Below, piece by piece: positions 26,054 to 35,333 of a stretch of 64,000 bases of DNA. The notes under the pieces are model-generated. The model saw only the letters and a program-made list of their open reading frames with translations. It did no database searches and was not told the DNA's origin. The position numbers were made by a program, and so were the translations under genes. Positions within the stretch are counted from its first letter, which is position 1; each line of letters starts with the position of its first letter. Location: contig CAWKND010000005.1 in assembly GCA_963850915.1 (NCBI GenBank), positions 806,001 to 870,000 of the forward strand, written 5' to 3'. Source of the stretch: CAVTWH01 sp963850915 (lineage in GTDB: Bacteria > Actinomycetota > Actinomycetes > Mycobacteriales > Micromonosporaceae).

Positions 26054-28027
26054 TTGCCGGGCAACAGATACCGCTACGGGGCCTGGCGCGGCGGCCCCGA
26101 TCCGCTGGCCCCGCCGTACGACGTACGCGCGGCCGTCGACCAGGTGGGCGCCGAGGTACTCGCCGGTGGCAGCCTGCGCCAGGCGCTGCGCGACCTGCTC
26201 CGGCGCGGGCCGGACGGTGGCCGTGGGCTGGACGAACTGGCCGCCCGGGCGCGCCGGATGCGCCGCGACGCGCTGCGCCGGGGCGACCTCGGCGGTACGG
26301 TCACCCGCGCCCAGGCACTGCTCGACCAGGCGCTCGCCGCCGAACGGGACGAGCTGTCCGGGCGGGCGGACGACGACGATGCCCGGTTCCGCGAGCAGAT
26401 GCTGGACAACTTGCCGTCCTCGACGGCGCGGGCGGTTGACGAGCTTTCCGGGTACGACTGGCAGTCGGCCGAGGCTGGGGAGCGGTACCGGCAGATCCTC
26501 GAAGGACTCCGCCGCGAGGTACTCGACCAGCGCTTCGCCGGCATGCGCGACGCCTTGCAGGGCGCCGATCCGGCCGTCGACCCGGAGGCCAACCGCCGGC
26601 TGCGGGAGATGCTCACCGACCTGAACTCGTTGCTGGGCAACCACTCCCGGGGCGAGGACACGCAGGACCAGTTCGCCGAGTTCATGCGGCGGCACGGCGA
26701 CTTCTTCCCGGAGAAGCCCGCCAATGTGGACGAGCTTGTCGACGGGTTGGCCCGCCGAGCCGCAGCGGCCGAACGGCTGATGCGCTCGCTGTCGCCGCAG
26801 CAGCAGGAGGAACTGTCCCGGCTGATGGCCCAGGCGCTGGGCGACGCGCAGCTGGCGGCGGAGATGGCTGCGCTGAACGACAACCTGCGCGGGCTGCGCC
26901 CCGACCTGAACTGGAACCGGCGCGAGCAGGTACGCGGCGACCAGCCGCTCGGGTACGGCGAGGCGACCGGCGCGCTGGCCGAGATCGGCGACCTGGACGA
27001 CCTGCTGGCCCAGTTGGGGCAGGAGCATCCGGGCGCGACCCTGGACGACGTCGACGTGGAAGCTGTCGAGCGCAACCTGGGCCGGTCGGCCGCCGACGAC
27101 GTACGCCGCCTGCAGGAGTTGGAGCGGGAACTGCGCCGGCAGGGCTGGCTCTCCGGCGCGGGGGAGCGGCTCACGCTGTCCCCCAAGGCTTTGCGGCGTC
27201 TCGGCGGTACCGCGCTGCGGCAGGTGTTCGCGCATCTGGAGGCGGGGCGGCGCGGGCAGCACGACCTCTCCTCGGCCGGTGCGGCGGGCGAGATCACCGG
27301 CGCTTCGCGGGCCTGGGAGTACGGGGACGAGCAGCCGCTGGACGTGGTACGCACGATCGGCAACGCGGTGCGCCGCACCGGGGGTACCGGTGGCGCGGTT
27401 CGGTTGGCGCCCGAGGACTTCGAGGTGGTGGAGACCGAGCGGCGTACCTCTGCCGCGGTGGCGCTCTGCGTCGACCTGTCGTTCTCGATGATGGCCGACG
27501 GGCGCTGGGGCCCGATGAAGCAGACCGCGCTGGCCCTGTCGCACCTGGTCGCCACCCGGTTCCCGCAGGACGCGCTGCAGATCGTCGGCTTCGGCCGGTA
27601 CGCGATGAAGCTGTCCCAGGAGGAGCTGGCCGCAATCGAGCCGGACATGGTGCAGGGCACCAACCTCCAGCACGCACTGCAGTTGGCGGGGCGGCACCTA
27701 CGCCGTCACCCCGAGTCGGAGCCGGTGGTACTCGTGGTCACCGACGGCGAGCCGACCGCGCATCTGGATGCCGACGGGGAGGCGTACTTCCAGTGGCCGT
27801 CCAGCCGGGAGACCATCTGGGCCACCATCGCGGAGGTGGACGGGCTCACCCGGTACGGTGCGATGCTCAATGTCTTCATGCTCGGCGAGGACCCCGGGCT
27901 GCGCCGCTTCGTGGACGCCGTCGCCCGGCGCAACGGCGGTAAGGTCTTCACCCCCGACGCCGACGACCTGGGCCGCTACGTGGTCTCCGACTATCTGCGC
28001 GCCCGGCGCGGTCGCCGCGCCGGCTGA
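26054..28027 (+). CDS. VWA-domain protein, partner of the AAA+ ATPase
   Basis: A 657-residue protein. The first 440 residues are charged and helical with Arg/Asp/Glu-rich stretches. The C-terminal 200 residues form a von Willebrand A domain with a MIDAS motif DLSFS near 474, the Thr of QGTNLQHAL and the Asp of VVTDGEP. AAA-VWA pairs of this kind remodel or metallate protein targets; the target here is unknown. The likely start is TTG 26054, since the next ATG is deep in the coding region. No signal peptide or membrane helix is present. Confidence 0.85.
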   Translation: MPGNRYRYGAWRGGPDPLAPPYDVRAAVDQVGAEVLAGGSLRQALRDLLRRGPDGGRGLDELAARARRMRRDALRRGDLGGTVTRAQALLDQALAAERDELSGRADDDDARFREQMLDNLPSSTARAVDELSGYDWQSAEAGERYRQILEGLRREVLDQRFAGMRDALQGADPAVDPEANRRLREMLTDLNSLLGNHSRGEDTQDQFAEFMRRHGDFFPEKPANVDELVDGLARRAAAAERLMRSLSPQQQEELSRLMAQALGDAQLAAEMAALNDNLRGLRPDLNWNRREQVRGDQPLGYGEATGALAEIGDLDDLLAQLGQEHPGATLDDVDVEAVERNLGRSAADDVRRLQELERELRRQGWLSGAGERLTLSPKALRRLGGTALRQVFAHLEAGRRGQHDLSSAGAAGEITGASRAWEYGDEQPLDVVRTIGNAVRRTGGTGGAVRLAPEDFEVVETERRTSAAVALCVDLSFSMMADGRWGPMKQTALALSHLVATRFPQDALQIVGFGRYAMKLSQEELAAIEPDMVQGTNLQHALQLAGRHLRRHPESEPVVLVVTDGEPTAHLDADGEAYFQWPSSRETIWATIAEVDGLTRYGAMLNVFMLGEDPGLRRFVDAVARRNGGKVFTPDADDLGRYVVSDYLRARRGRRAG

Positions 28028-28537
28028 GGCGGAAGACCCGAAAACAGCGGGGTACCTGCTGCCGGTGGTGATGGCGGCAGGCGCTCCGGTACCGGCGGCG
28101 CTTGTCCGTGGTGTGGCGTGTCCGCCCGGGCGCCCGTCTCACCCGCCGGTTCCCGGGCTCCGCGAGGCCTTGCCGGTTCGTCCTGACAGGTCGCCGCTTT
28201 GGCGCCATGGACGGTGCCGTGGGCGATTGAGCGTTCCCGGTCGGCGGTCACTTCAAGCCGGTGTGTCACGTCGGGTGGGTTTCGGCTGGACGCGTGCGGC
28301 CGCCGTCGGCTGGCTCGGCGCGGGGTCGATCCGGTAGACGCCTGACGCACGGCCGTGCCGTCGGCGTCCACCTGCCTTGTGGCCGACCCTTTTACCTGGG
28401 AAGGCAGTCCGGTTCATCCCTGAAGGGGGTTGGTTCCAGGTACCGTATGCTTTTTCGCTTATAACCGTATTACAGTCTAATACCGGCGGATCGGGCCATA
28501 CTGGGCAAGGTCACGAGGTTTGGGAGACGGGGGGCGG
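28028..28537. other. 510-base intergenic region before the collagen-like gene
   Basis: No convincing gene. A weak hairpin near 28054-28080 (CCTGCTGCC … GGCGGCAGG, one mismatch) may terminate the AAA/VWA operon. The middle 350 bases are GC-rich without clear structure. The last 100 bases become AT-rich and hold the probable promoter of the collagen-like gene. Confidence 0.5.
28445..28490 (+). promoter_or_regulatory. AT-rich promoter candidate for the collagen-like operon
   Basis: This short island (GTATGCTTTTTCGCTTATAA and onwards) stands out in a 70 % GC background. It holds two hexamers like a -10 box, TATAAC at 28460-28465 and TAATAC at 28478-28483, 55-80 bases before the start codon. I see no strong -35 for either at 17 bp. 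It is a promoter candidate by composition and position only. Confidence 0.4.
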
Positions 28538-31500
28538 ATGAGCAACGAGCGCCCCCTGAGGCGGCGCATCCAGCGTGCCGGCCTGGCCTCGGGGCTTGGC
28601 TCGGTACTGCTGGTCAGTGGCCTTGTCACCCCGGCGTCGGCGCTACCGGCAGACGCAGACCGCGCCTCGTTCCAGGTGGGCGCAGCTCAGGCCGGTACGC
28701 CCGGGCCTGCCGGCCAGTCGGGGGCGTTCGGTCCACAGGGCGTGCCGCGGGTACGCACCGGCCTGGTCACCGATGTGGGCTTCCAGCCGCCGCTCTCCGA
28801 CGTACCCCCGGCGACAACCGCCCCCGAGATGCCGGCCCAGCCTTCGCCCACGGGTGTTCCGGGTCCCCAGGGCGTACCCGGCTCACGGGGGCCACAGGGG
28901 CCGCCCGGTTCCACGGGCCCGCAGGGTGCTTTAGGCCCCCAAGGTCCACAAGGCCCTGCCGGGAGCGGTGGCGGGCCGGCCTCCCCGGTCCGCAGGGCAG
29001 CACCGGTCCGCAGGGGAGCACCGGTCCGCAGGGCGACGTTGGCCCCCAGGGTGGTATTGGCCCCCAGGGTGGTGTTGGTCCGCAGGGCAGTGTTGGTCCG
29101 CAGGGCAGTGTTGGTCCGCAGGGCAGTGTTGGTCCGCAGGGCGGTGTTGGTCCACAAGGTCCGCAGGGCCCGCAGGGTCCCCAGGGTCCGCAAGGCGTGC
29201 AGGGGGCAGTTGGCCCGCCGGCCAGCCAACTTCCCGGCGGACCGGAGGGCAGTACGGGCCCGCAGGGGAGCGCTGGTCCCCAGGGCAGTACCGGCCCGCA
29301 GGGTGATCAGGGTGCGACCGGTCCACAGGGTGTTCAGGGTGCGACCGGACCACAGGGCGTTCGGGGCACCGGACCCGGGCGTGCGGGCAGCACCGGCCCG
29401 CAGGGCAGTGTTGGCCCGCAGGGCAGTGTTGGTCCGCAGGGCAGTGTTGGCCCGCAGGGCACTACTGGCCCGCAGGGTAACCAGGGCAGTACCGGCGCTC
29501 AGGGTGCGCAGGGCAGTACCGGAGCTCAGGGTGCGACTGGCCCGCAAGGTGATCAAGGTAGTACGGGCGCTCAGGGTGTGCAGGGTGCCACTGGCGCGCA
29601 GGGCGATCAGGGGAGTACCGGCGCGCAGGGTGCCACTGGCGCGCAGGGCGATCAGGGGAGCACTGGCACGCAGGGCAGTACCGGTGCCCAGGGCGATCAA
29701 GGTACAGCCGGTCCGCAGGGTGTGCAGGGTGCCACTGGCGCGCAGGGCGATCAGGGGAGTACCGGCGTCCAGGGTGCGACCGGTGCGCAGGGCGATCAAG
29801 GCAGTGTTGGTCCGCAGGGCAGTACGGGCCCGCAGGGTGATCAGGGGAGCACTGGCGCGCAAGGCAGTACTGGTGCGCAGGGAGATCAAGGGGCTGCTGG
29901 TGCGCGGGGTGATCAGGGTGCTGCTGGTCCGCAGGGTGTGCAGGGTGCCACTGGCGCGCAGGGCGACCAGGGGAGTACCGGCGCGCAGGGTGCGACTGGT
30001 GCGCAGGGCGATCAAGGTACAACCGGTTCGCAGGGTGCGCAGGGCTCAGTTGGCCCGCAGGGCGATCAGGGCGCCACCGGAGCACAAGGCCTGCAGGGCG
30101 ACCAGGGCGCCCAGGGAAGTACCGGCTCGCAAGGCAACCAGGGAACGACCGGTGCCCAGGGCCCCCAGGGCGTACCCGGACCGCAGGGCAGCGTCGGTGC
30201 GCAAGGAAGCGTTGGCCCACAAGGCAACCAGGGCGCCACCGGAACACAAGGCCTGCAGGGCGACCAGGGGAACCAGGGAGTCCAAGGGGCACAGGGTACG
30301 GCGGGTCCGCAGGGCAGCACCGGCGCGCAGGGAACAACCGGCGCCCAGGGCACGACCGGGGCACAGGGCGGCACAGGTGCACAGGGTACGGCCGGAGCCC
30401 AGGGTGCTACTGGGGCCCAGGGACCCCAAGGGACCCCGGGCGCCCAGGGCAATCAGGGGAACCAGGGAGTCCAAGGGGTACAGGGTACGGCGGGTCCCCA
30501 GGGCAGCACCGGCGCCCAGGGAACAACCGGCGCCCAGGGCACGACCGGGGCACAGGGCAGCACGGGACCGCAGGGCAGCACAGGCGCACAGGGCACGGCC
30601 GGAGCCCAGGGCGCTACCGGGGCTCAGGGAGCAACCGGAGCGCAGGGACTCCAAGGGACTACGGGTGCCCAGGGCAGTCAGGGTTTCCAGGGAACCGCGG
30701 GACCCCAGGGAACCGCAGGACCGCAGGGCGCCCAGGGCGCGACCGGCGGTACCGGGCCGCAGGGCGTGCAGGGCACTGCCGGGCCGCAGGGCGTGCAGGG
30801 CACGGGCGGACCGCAAGGACCTCAGGGTGCCCAGGGAGCGGCGGGGGGTACTGGGCCGCAGGGACTCCAGGGAGCGACGGGCGCCCAGGGTTCCACTGGG
30901 GTGCAGGGCGCGCAGGGCAGTGTAGGCCCGTCCGGTAGTCGGGGGCCGCAGGGCGCTCAGGGTGCGACCGGCGCTCAGGGCAACCAGGGCAGTCAGGGCG
31001 TGCAGGGAACCGCGGGACCGCAGGGTGCCCAGGGAGCGGCGGGGGGTACTGGGCCGCAGGGACTCCAGGGAGCGACCGGGGCCCAGGGTTCCGCTGGTGT
31101 ACAAGGGGCACAAGGAGCGCAGGGCAGTGTGGGTCCGTCCGGCAGTCCGGGACCGCGGGGAAGTCAGGGCGCCCAGGGCGTGCCTGGGGCCACGGGGCCG
31201 CAGGGCGTACCGGGGATGGCCGGGCCGCAGGGATTCCAGGGCGTGGCCGGGGTACAGGGCGTGGCCGGAGTACAGGGTCCCGCCGGGGTACAAGGAGTAC
31301 AGGGTGTCGCCGGCGTACAAGGCGTAGCAGGCTTACAAGGTCCCGCGGGAGCGCAGGGGCCGCAAGGGGTACCGGGGGCGCAGGGATCCCAGGGAGCGCA
31401 GGGCTCGGGGGCGGCCAGCGTGTACCAGAAGACCCTAGTGGGGCCGTTCGCCACCGGGACCATCAATGCCACGCTGACGTGCGACGGCGCAGATTCGGCG

Positions 31501-31659
31501 GTCGGCTCCGGCTACCAGACCTCCGGTGCGGGAATCATCATGGAGCGACCGATCGGTGTACCCAACGGTTCGCAGACCCGTCCCACGGGATTCCAGTTCG
31601 GCTTCAACGACCCCACCAACCCCACCAACGAGGTCTGGGTCATCTGTGTCCATGGATAG
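28538..31659 (+). CDS. Secreted collagen-like Gly-X-Y repeat protein (one frame disruption)
   Basis: After a basic N-terminus and a signal peptide (GSVLLVSGLVTPASALPADA), collagen-type Gly-X-Y triplets begin and continue for about 900 residues. Gln dominates the Y position (GPQ, GAQ), alternating with GST, GAT, GTT, GDQ and GSV. Pro appears in X. The first 150 codons and the rest are in different frames. Restoring one base near 28968-28985 joins GPAGSGGGPAG to LPGPQGSTGPQG and gives about 1,040 residues. The last 85 residues are non-collagen with two Cys (LTCDGADS, VWVICVHG) and may drive trimer formation or surface anchoring. ATG 28538 follows GGGGGGCGG; a TTG at 28520 is less likely. Gly-X-Thr triplets are the kind glycosylated in Bacillus BclA. 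Nearby genes fit surface-glycoprotein assembly. Confidence 0.85.
28690..31400 (+). repeat. Coding tandem repeat tract of the collagen-like gene
   Basis: About 2.7 kb of 9-bp-periodic DNA encoding Gly-X-Y. Many 40-60 base blocks recur almost unchanged. Examples are the block with GGTGCCACTGGCGCGCAGGG near 29585, 29626, 29726 and 29945, and blocks starting AACCAGGGAGTCCAAGGGG near 30269 and 30461. The number of units is likely to vary between strains, and the tract is a hazard for assembly. Confidence 0.85.
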
Positions 31660-31674
31660 CGAGGGAGTACGGGC

Positions 31675-32241
31675 ATGAGGAAACGGCTGGGTACGGCACT
31701 CGTGACGGCAGTGGTCCTGGGCGTTCTGTCGGCGTGTACGGGCGGCGGTGGCGGCGGCGCGACGCCAGCGGTATCCGCCAGTAACAACGGGGATGCGTTG
31801 CTGAGCCTCGGCATCCAGCAGGCGACCGCTGGCCAGGCCGCCGCCGCCCGTGCCACCTTCCAGCAGCTGCTCGCGCTCGACCCGCAGAACAAGTACGCCT
31901 GGTTCAACCTGGGTTACCTGGCGCAGCAGGCGAACACGCCCACCGAGGCGGTCACCGACTACGACAAGGCACTGGCCACCGACCCGAACTACACGCCGGC
32001 CATGTACAACAAGGCGATTGTGCTGGAGTCCTCGGACGTGGCCGGCGCCATCGCGCTGTACCGGAAGATCCTCGTTATCAATCCCAAGGCATCCACCACG
32101 CACGTCCGGCTCGGGCTGCTGCTGGACAAGACCGGCGACAAGACCGGGGCGCAGACCGAGTTCACTGCGGCCGTAGCGCTGGACTCGAAGTTGCTCAGTT
32201 CGGTACCGGCGGCATATCGCAGCCTGGCGCAGGGGCAGTGA
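31675..32241 (+). CDS. TPR-repeat lipoprotein
   Basis: A 188-residue lipoprotein with lipobox LSAC (Cys near 21) and a Gly-rich spacer. It then has about three to four tetratricopeptide repeats (AAARATFQQLLALDPQNKYAWFNLG, AVTDYDKALATDPNYTPAMYNKA, AIALYRKILVINPKASTTHVRLG). TPR units bind other proteins, so it may be an outer-surface adaptor. It starts 15 bases after the collagen-like gene and ends one base before the glycosyltransferase gene. A role in exporting, folding or modifying the collagen-like protein is a reasonable inference. Confidence 0.87.
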   Translation: MRKRLGTALVTAVVLGVLSACTGGGGGGATPAVSASNNGDALLSLGIQQATAGQAAAARATFQQLLALDPQNKYAWFNLGYLAQQANTPTEAVTDYDKALATDPNYTPAMYNKAIVLESSDVAGAIALYRKILVINPKASTTHVRLGLLLDKTGDKTGAQTEFTAAVALDSKLLSSVPAAYRSLAQGQ

Positions 32242-32242
32242 C

Positions 32243-33505
32243 ATGGGTACCCCACTGGTCAGCGTCTTCACGCCGAGCAACCGCACCCGCTACCTCGACG
32301 AGTGCTTCGACACCCTGCGGGCACAGACTTTCCAGGACTGGGAGTGGGTGGTCGTACTCAACCAGGGGATGCGTTGGCGGCCGACGGACCACGACCCGCG
32401 GGTACGCGTCGTGATCGACGACGCGGTGTCCGGCGTCGGCGCGGCGAAGCGCCGGGCGTGTGCGGAGGCGGCCGGCGACATCCTCGTCGAACTCGACCAC
32501 GACGACCTGCTGGCCGCGGAGTGTCTGGCGGAGCTGGTGGCCGCGTTCGAGGCGCACCCCGAGATCGGGTTCGTCTACAGCGACACCGGCCGGATCCTCG
32601 ATGACGGCAGCCGGGACGAGGGGCGCTTCGCCGAGGAGTACGGGTGGACCTACCGCGAGGAGGTGGTGGACGGACGGCCGGTGCTGGTCTCCGACGCGTT
32701 GCCGGCCACGCCACACAACGTCAGCTACATCTGGTACGCCCCCAACCACGTGCGCGCCTTCCGCCGCGACATCTACGAGAAGATGGGCGGGTACGACGAA
32801 ACCCTGAGCGTCGCCGACGACCACGACCTGATGTGCCGGCTGTACCAGGTGACCGACTTCCTGCGCATCCCGAAGTGCCTGTACCTGCAGCGCATGCACG
32901 GCAAGAACACCCAACTGGAGCCGGCGGCCAACGCCCGTATCCAGGAGCTGACCGTGCAGCTCTACGACCGCCATGTCCAGCTCAACGCGCTGGCATGGGC
33001 GAAGCGGCACGGCCTGCTCGCCGTCGACCTGGGCGCGGCTCACAACAAGCCGGCCGACTACTTCGGCGTCGACCAGTACGAGGCGCCCGACGTCGACCTG
33101 GTCTGCGACGTGAACAACGGCATCGACCTGCCGGACAACAGCGTCGGCGTGATCCGCGCGGTGGACTTCCTGGAGCACGTCCCGAACAAGATCGCCATCT
33201 TCAACGAGCTGTACCGCGTCCTGGCCCCCAACGGCCTGCTGCTGTCGCTGACACCCAGCACCGACGGGCGGGGCGCGTTCCAGGACCCCACGCATGTGGC
33301 GTTCTACAACGAGAATTCGTTCTGGTACGTCACCGACCGGGACTTCTCCCGATTCGTACCCGAGCTCACCTGCCGCTTCCAGTCCTCACGCCTGGTCACC
33401 TACTTCCCGACCGAGTGGCACCGGGCGCACGACATCAGCTACGTGTCGGCCAACCTCATCGCCATCAAGGACGACACCCGCAACGGCGGCGTCCTGGCCA
33501 TCTGA
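32243..33505 (+). CDS. Family 2 glycosyltransferase fused to a SAM-dependent methyltransferase
   Basis: A 420-residue bifunctional enzyme. Residues 1-235 are a GT-A-fold family 2 glycosyltransferase: VSVFTPSNRTRYLDECFDTL, the metal/nucleotide-sugar DxD in ELDHDD near 84-88, and FRRDIYEKMGGYDETLSVADDHDLMCRL. Residues 250-420 are a class I methyltransferase-like domain: VDLGAAHNKPADYFGVDQY, DLPDNSVGVIRAVDFLEHV, DPTHVAFYNENSFWYVT. Its glycine-rich loop is atypical. No membrane helix is present, so it acts in the cytosol. As the last gene of the collagen-like cluster it may add a sugar to the Thr-rich repeats and methylate it or another sugar. Confidence 0.87.
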   Translation: MGTPLVSVFTPSNRTRYLDECFDTLRAQTFQDWEWVVVLNQGMRWRPTDHDPRVRVVIDDAVSGVGAAKRRACAEAAGDILVELDHDDLLAAECLAELVAAFEAHPEIGFVYSDTGRILDDGSRDEGRFAEEYGWTYREEVVDGRPVLVSDALPATPHNVSYIWYAPNHVRAFRRDIYEKMGGYDETLSVADDHDLMCRLYQVTDFLRIPKCLYLQRMHGKNTQLEPAANARIQELTVQLYDRHVQLNALAWAKRHGLLAVDLGAAHNKPADYFGVDQYEAPDVDLVCDVNNGIDLPDNSVGVIRAVDFLEHVPNKIAIFNELYRVLAPNGLLLSLTPSTDGRGAFQDPTHVAFYNENSFWYVTDRDFSRFVPELTCRFQSSRLVTYFPTEWHRAHDISYVSANLIAIKDDTRNGGVLAI

Positions 33506-33529
33506 GGCAGGTACCCCCGGTACCCCGGC

Positions 33530-34567
33530 TCAGCGGCCGGTGTACGCGATCGGCTCCAGTACGGCGAGCTCCGCGCGCTGCGCGTCAACCACCCACTGGC
33601 GGGCCGGGCCGGCCGGCGCCTGTTGCCGCATCCGGCGCCGGCCGCGCCGACTGAGTACCGCCAGCGGCACCTGGCGTACCGCCATCTCGGTGAAGGCCCG
33701 GTTGCGCGCCCGTTGCCGGAACACCGCGTAGCAGGCGACCGCGCACACGCCGGTGGAGAGCGCCTTGCCGAAGGTACCGGGCACGGTGGCGTCGAGCCCC
33801 GCGTCGAGTACCCCGTGCAGCGCCATGGCAGCGACGATCAGCGCGAGGCCAGGCAGCAGCGAGCGGCCTTCCCGCCGCGCCGCGATCAGCAGGCCGAGGC
33901 CGGCTCCGGCGATCCCGGACAGCGCCCAGTGCGAGCCGACCCCGAGCAGCCCCATCCGCAGCAGGAACGAGAAGAGGACGGCGACTCCGGGGCGGGTACC
34001 GCCGCTGATGGAGATCTCGCGCAGGCCGTACACCAGGTTCTCCACCACCTCGAAGCCCAGCCCGACCAGCGTCCCGTAGCAGAAGCCGTCCAGCGGGCCG
34101 CGCAGCAGCCACGGCGCGGCGAGCACCAGCAGTACCAGCCCGGCCAGCTTCAGTAGCTCCTCGTTGACGGGTGCGGTCAGCGACGCGCCCCAGTCGGTGG
34201 CGACGTCGAGGTCGAGCAGCCGGGCCCAGATCGCGCCCAGGCCGGCGTTGGCCAGCATCGCGCAGCCGCCCGCGGCGGTCATCCCCCACACCACGCAGGC
34301 CAACGCCGGCAGCCGCGGCCCGCGCACGATCGGCCGGATCCGGCGCAGCAGCAGGAAGCTGGGCACGGCGGTGGCGACCAGTAGCAGCAGGTCGTCGACG
34401 GTGGCGGCGGGGAAGCCCACCGCCAGCGGACCCCAGTTGGAGACGATGAAGTACCCGCCGATCACCATCAGCGCGATCATCGTGAGTACGACCAGGTAGC
34501 TCGGTCGCCGGCGAGCGGGCATGGCGGCTGTGCCCGGCGCCGCCGCGTCGATCGAGACAACAGCCAT
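33530..34567 (-). CDS. PrsW-family intramembrane metalloprotease
   Basis: A 345-residue polytopic membrane protein with about eight helices. The family motifs are present: EELLK in NEELLKLAG, FEVVENLVYG, the His in VGSHWALSG and HGVLDAGLD. In Bacillus, PrsW makes the first cut in the anti-sigma factor RsiW. The ATG overlaps the stop of the upstream gene (TGATG), so the two are translated together. The target here is unknown. The C-terminal 50 residues are basic and cytosolic. Confidence 0.88.
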   Translation of the reverse strand: MAVVSIDAAAPGTAAMPARRRPSYLVVLTMIALMVIGGYFIVSNWGPLAVGFPAATVDDLLLLVATAVPSFLLLRRIRPIVRGPRLPALACVVWGMTAAGGCAMLANAGLGAIWARLLDLDVATDWGASLTAPVNEELLKLAGLVLLVLAAPWLLRGPLDGFCYGTLVGLGFEVVENLVYGLREISISGGTRPGVAVLFSFLLRMGLLGVGSHWALSGIAGAGLGLLIAARREGRSLLPGLALIVAAMALHGVLDAGLDATVPGTFGKALSTGVCAVACYAVFRQRARNRAFTEMAVRQVPLAVLSRRGRRRMRQQAPAGPARQWVVDAQRAELAVLEPIAYTGR

Positions 34568-35193
34568 CAGGCACCCCCGACAAACGTGACGGTGTGTACC
34601 GCGTCGTCCGCCGCCACTTCCCCGCTCGTGTCCACCGCGGTGCCCTCGTATGCCAGCAGTTCCACGCCGTAGTGCCCGTACGAACTCAGGAAGATCGTCG
34701 CCGTACCGGCATAGCTCCCGTGGGTGATGAGGGTGCTCTGGCCCTGGTTCCCGTCGCCCCCGGTCGAGTCGAGACGTACGCTGCCGACGTCCCAGCCGCC
34801 GAGGGTGAGCAGCTTGTCGAAGCCAACCCAGGCCTCGTCCATCGTGGTGGTCAGGGTGAACTCCACGTAATTGACGATCAGCAGGGCGTGGGTGTTGGTG
34901 AGTACGTAGCGCAGCGGCTTTTCGGTATCCGCGCGGGACAGCTGCCAGTTACTGCCGGCCAAGGTGATCTGCACGTCGTTACCCACCGTCAACGTGGTAC
35001 CCGGCGGCAGCCCCTGCCTGTCGGGCAGCCCCCGGGCCAGCCGGGCCCAGCCGCCGGTGAGCAGCACGATCACCACCAGCGTGCCGGCCAGTACGGCCCA
35101 GGTACGCCAGCCCGCCCGGGACTTGCTCCGGCGGCCGGCCGGATCAGCGACGGCTGGCTGGGGGATAGGCGGCGGGGGAAGGGTTGGTTGCAC
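34567..35193 (-). CDS. Single-pass membrane protein coupled to PrsW, unknown function
   Basis: A 208-residue protein with a Pro-rich then basic cytosolic N-terminus of about 30 residues, one membrane helix (TWAVLAGTLVVIVLLTGGW), and an external domain of about 150 residues rich in Thr/Gly and beta-strand patterns (GNDVQITLAGSNWQL, AGTATIFLSSYGHYGVELLAYEG). I recognise no family. Its stop overlaps the PrsW start. The type II topology and coupling make it a candidate partner or substrate of PrsW. ATG 35193 is the first start after a 140-base divergent gap. Confidence 0.65.
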   Translation of the reverse strand: MQPTLPPPPIPQPAVADPAGRRSKSRAGWRTWAVLAGTLVVIVLLTGGWARLARGLPDRQGLPPGTTLTVGNDVQITLAGSNWQLSRADTEKPLRYVLTNTHALLIVNYVEFTLTTTMDEAWVGFDKLLTLGGWDVGSVRLDSTGGDGNQGQSTLITHGSYAGTATIFLSSYGHYGVELLAYEGTAVDTSGEVAADDAVHTVTFVGGA

Positions 35194-35333
35194 GGCGGGC
35201 AGCGTACGGGAAGCAGACGTCCGGCGGCAGCCCTGGCCCGTGAGGCGTTGACGGGGATCGATCGGCAGGTTAGCCTCGGCGAGTCCGGGCCGGCGCCACT
35301 CGTGGTTGCCCCGTTGCCCGGAAGGATCCCGTC

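Noticed and set aside
28980..30925. Arg/Ala-rich repeat protein in the original frame of the collagen-like gene, and Pro/Gly or Thr/Leu repeats on the minus strand
   Set aside because: These are alternative readings of the same periodic DNA. Only the Gly-X-Y frame has the meaningful C-terminal domain and collagen pattern.
28690..31400. Possible CRISPR array because of dense repeats
   Set aside because: Period is 9 bp and coding, with no unique spacers of constant length and no cas genes.
33506..33529. Short GGTACC-containing palindromic stretch between convergent genes as terminator
   Set aside because: Too short, and GGTACC is common throughout the window, so its symmetry is not informative.
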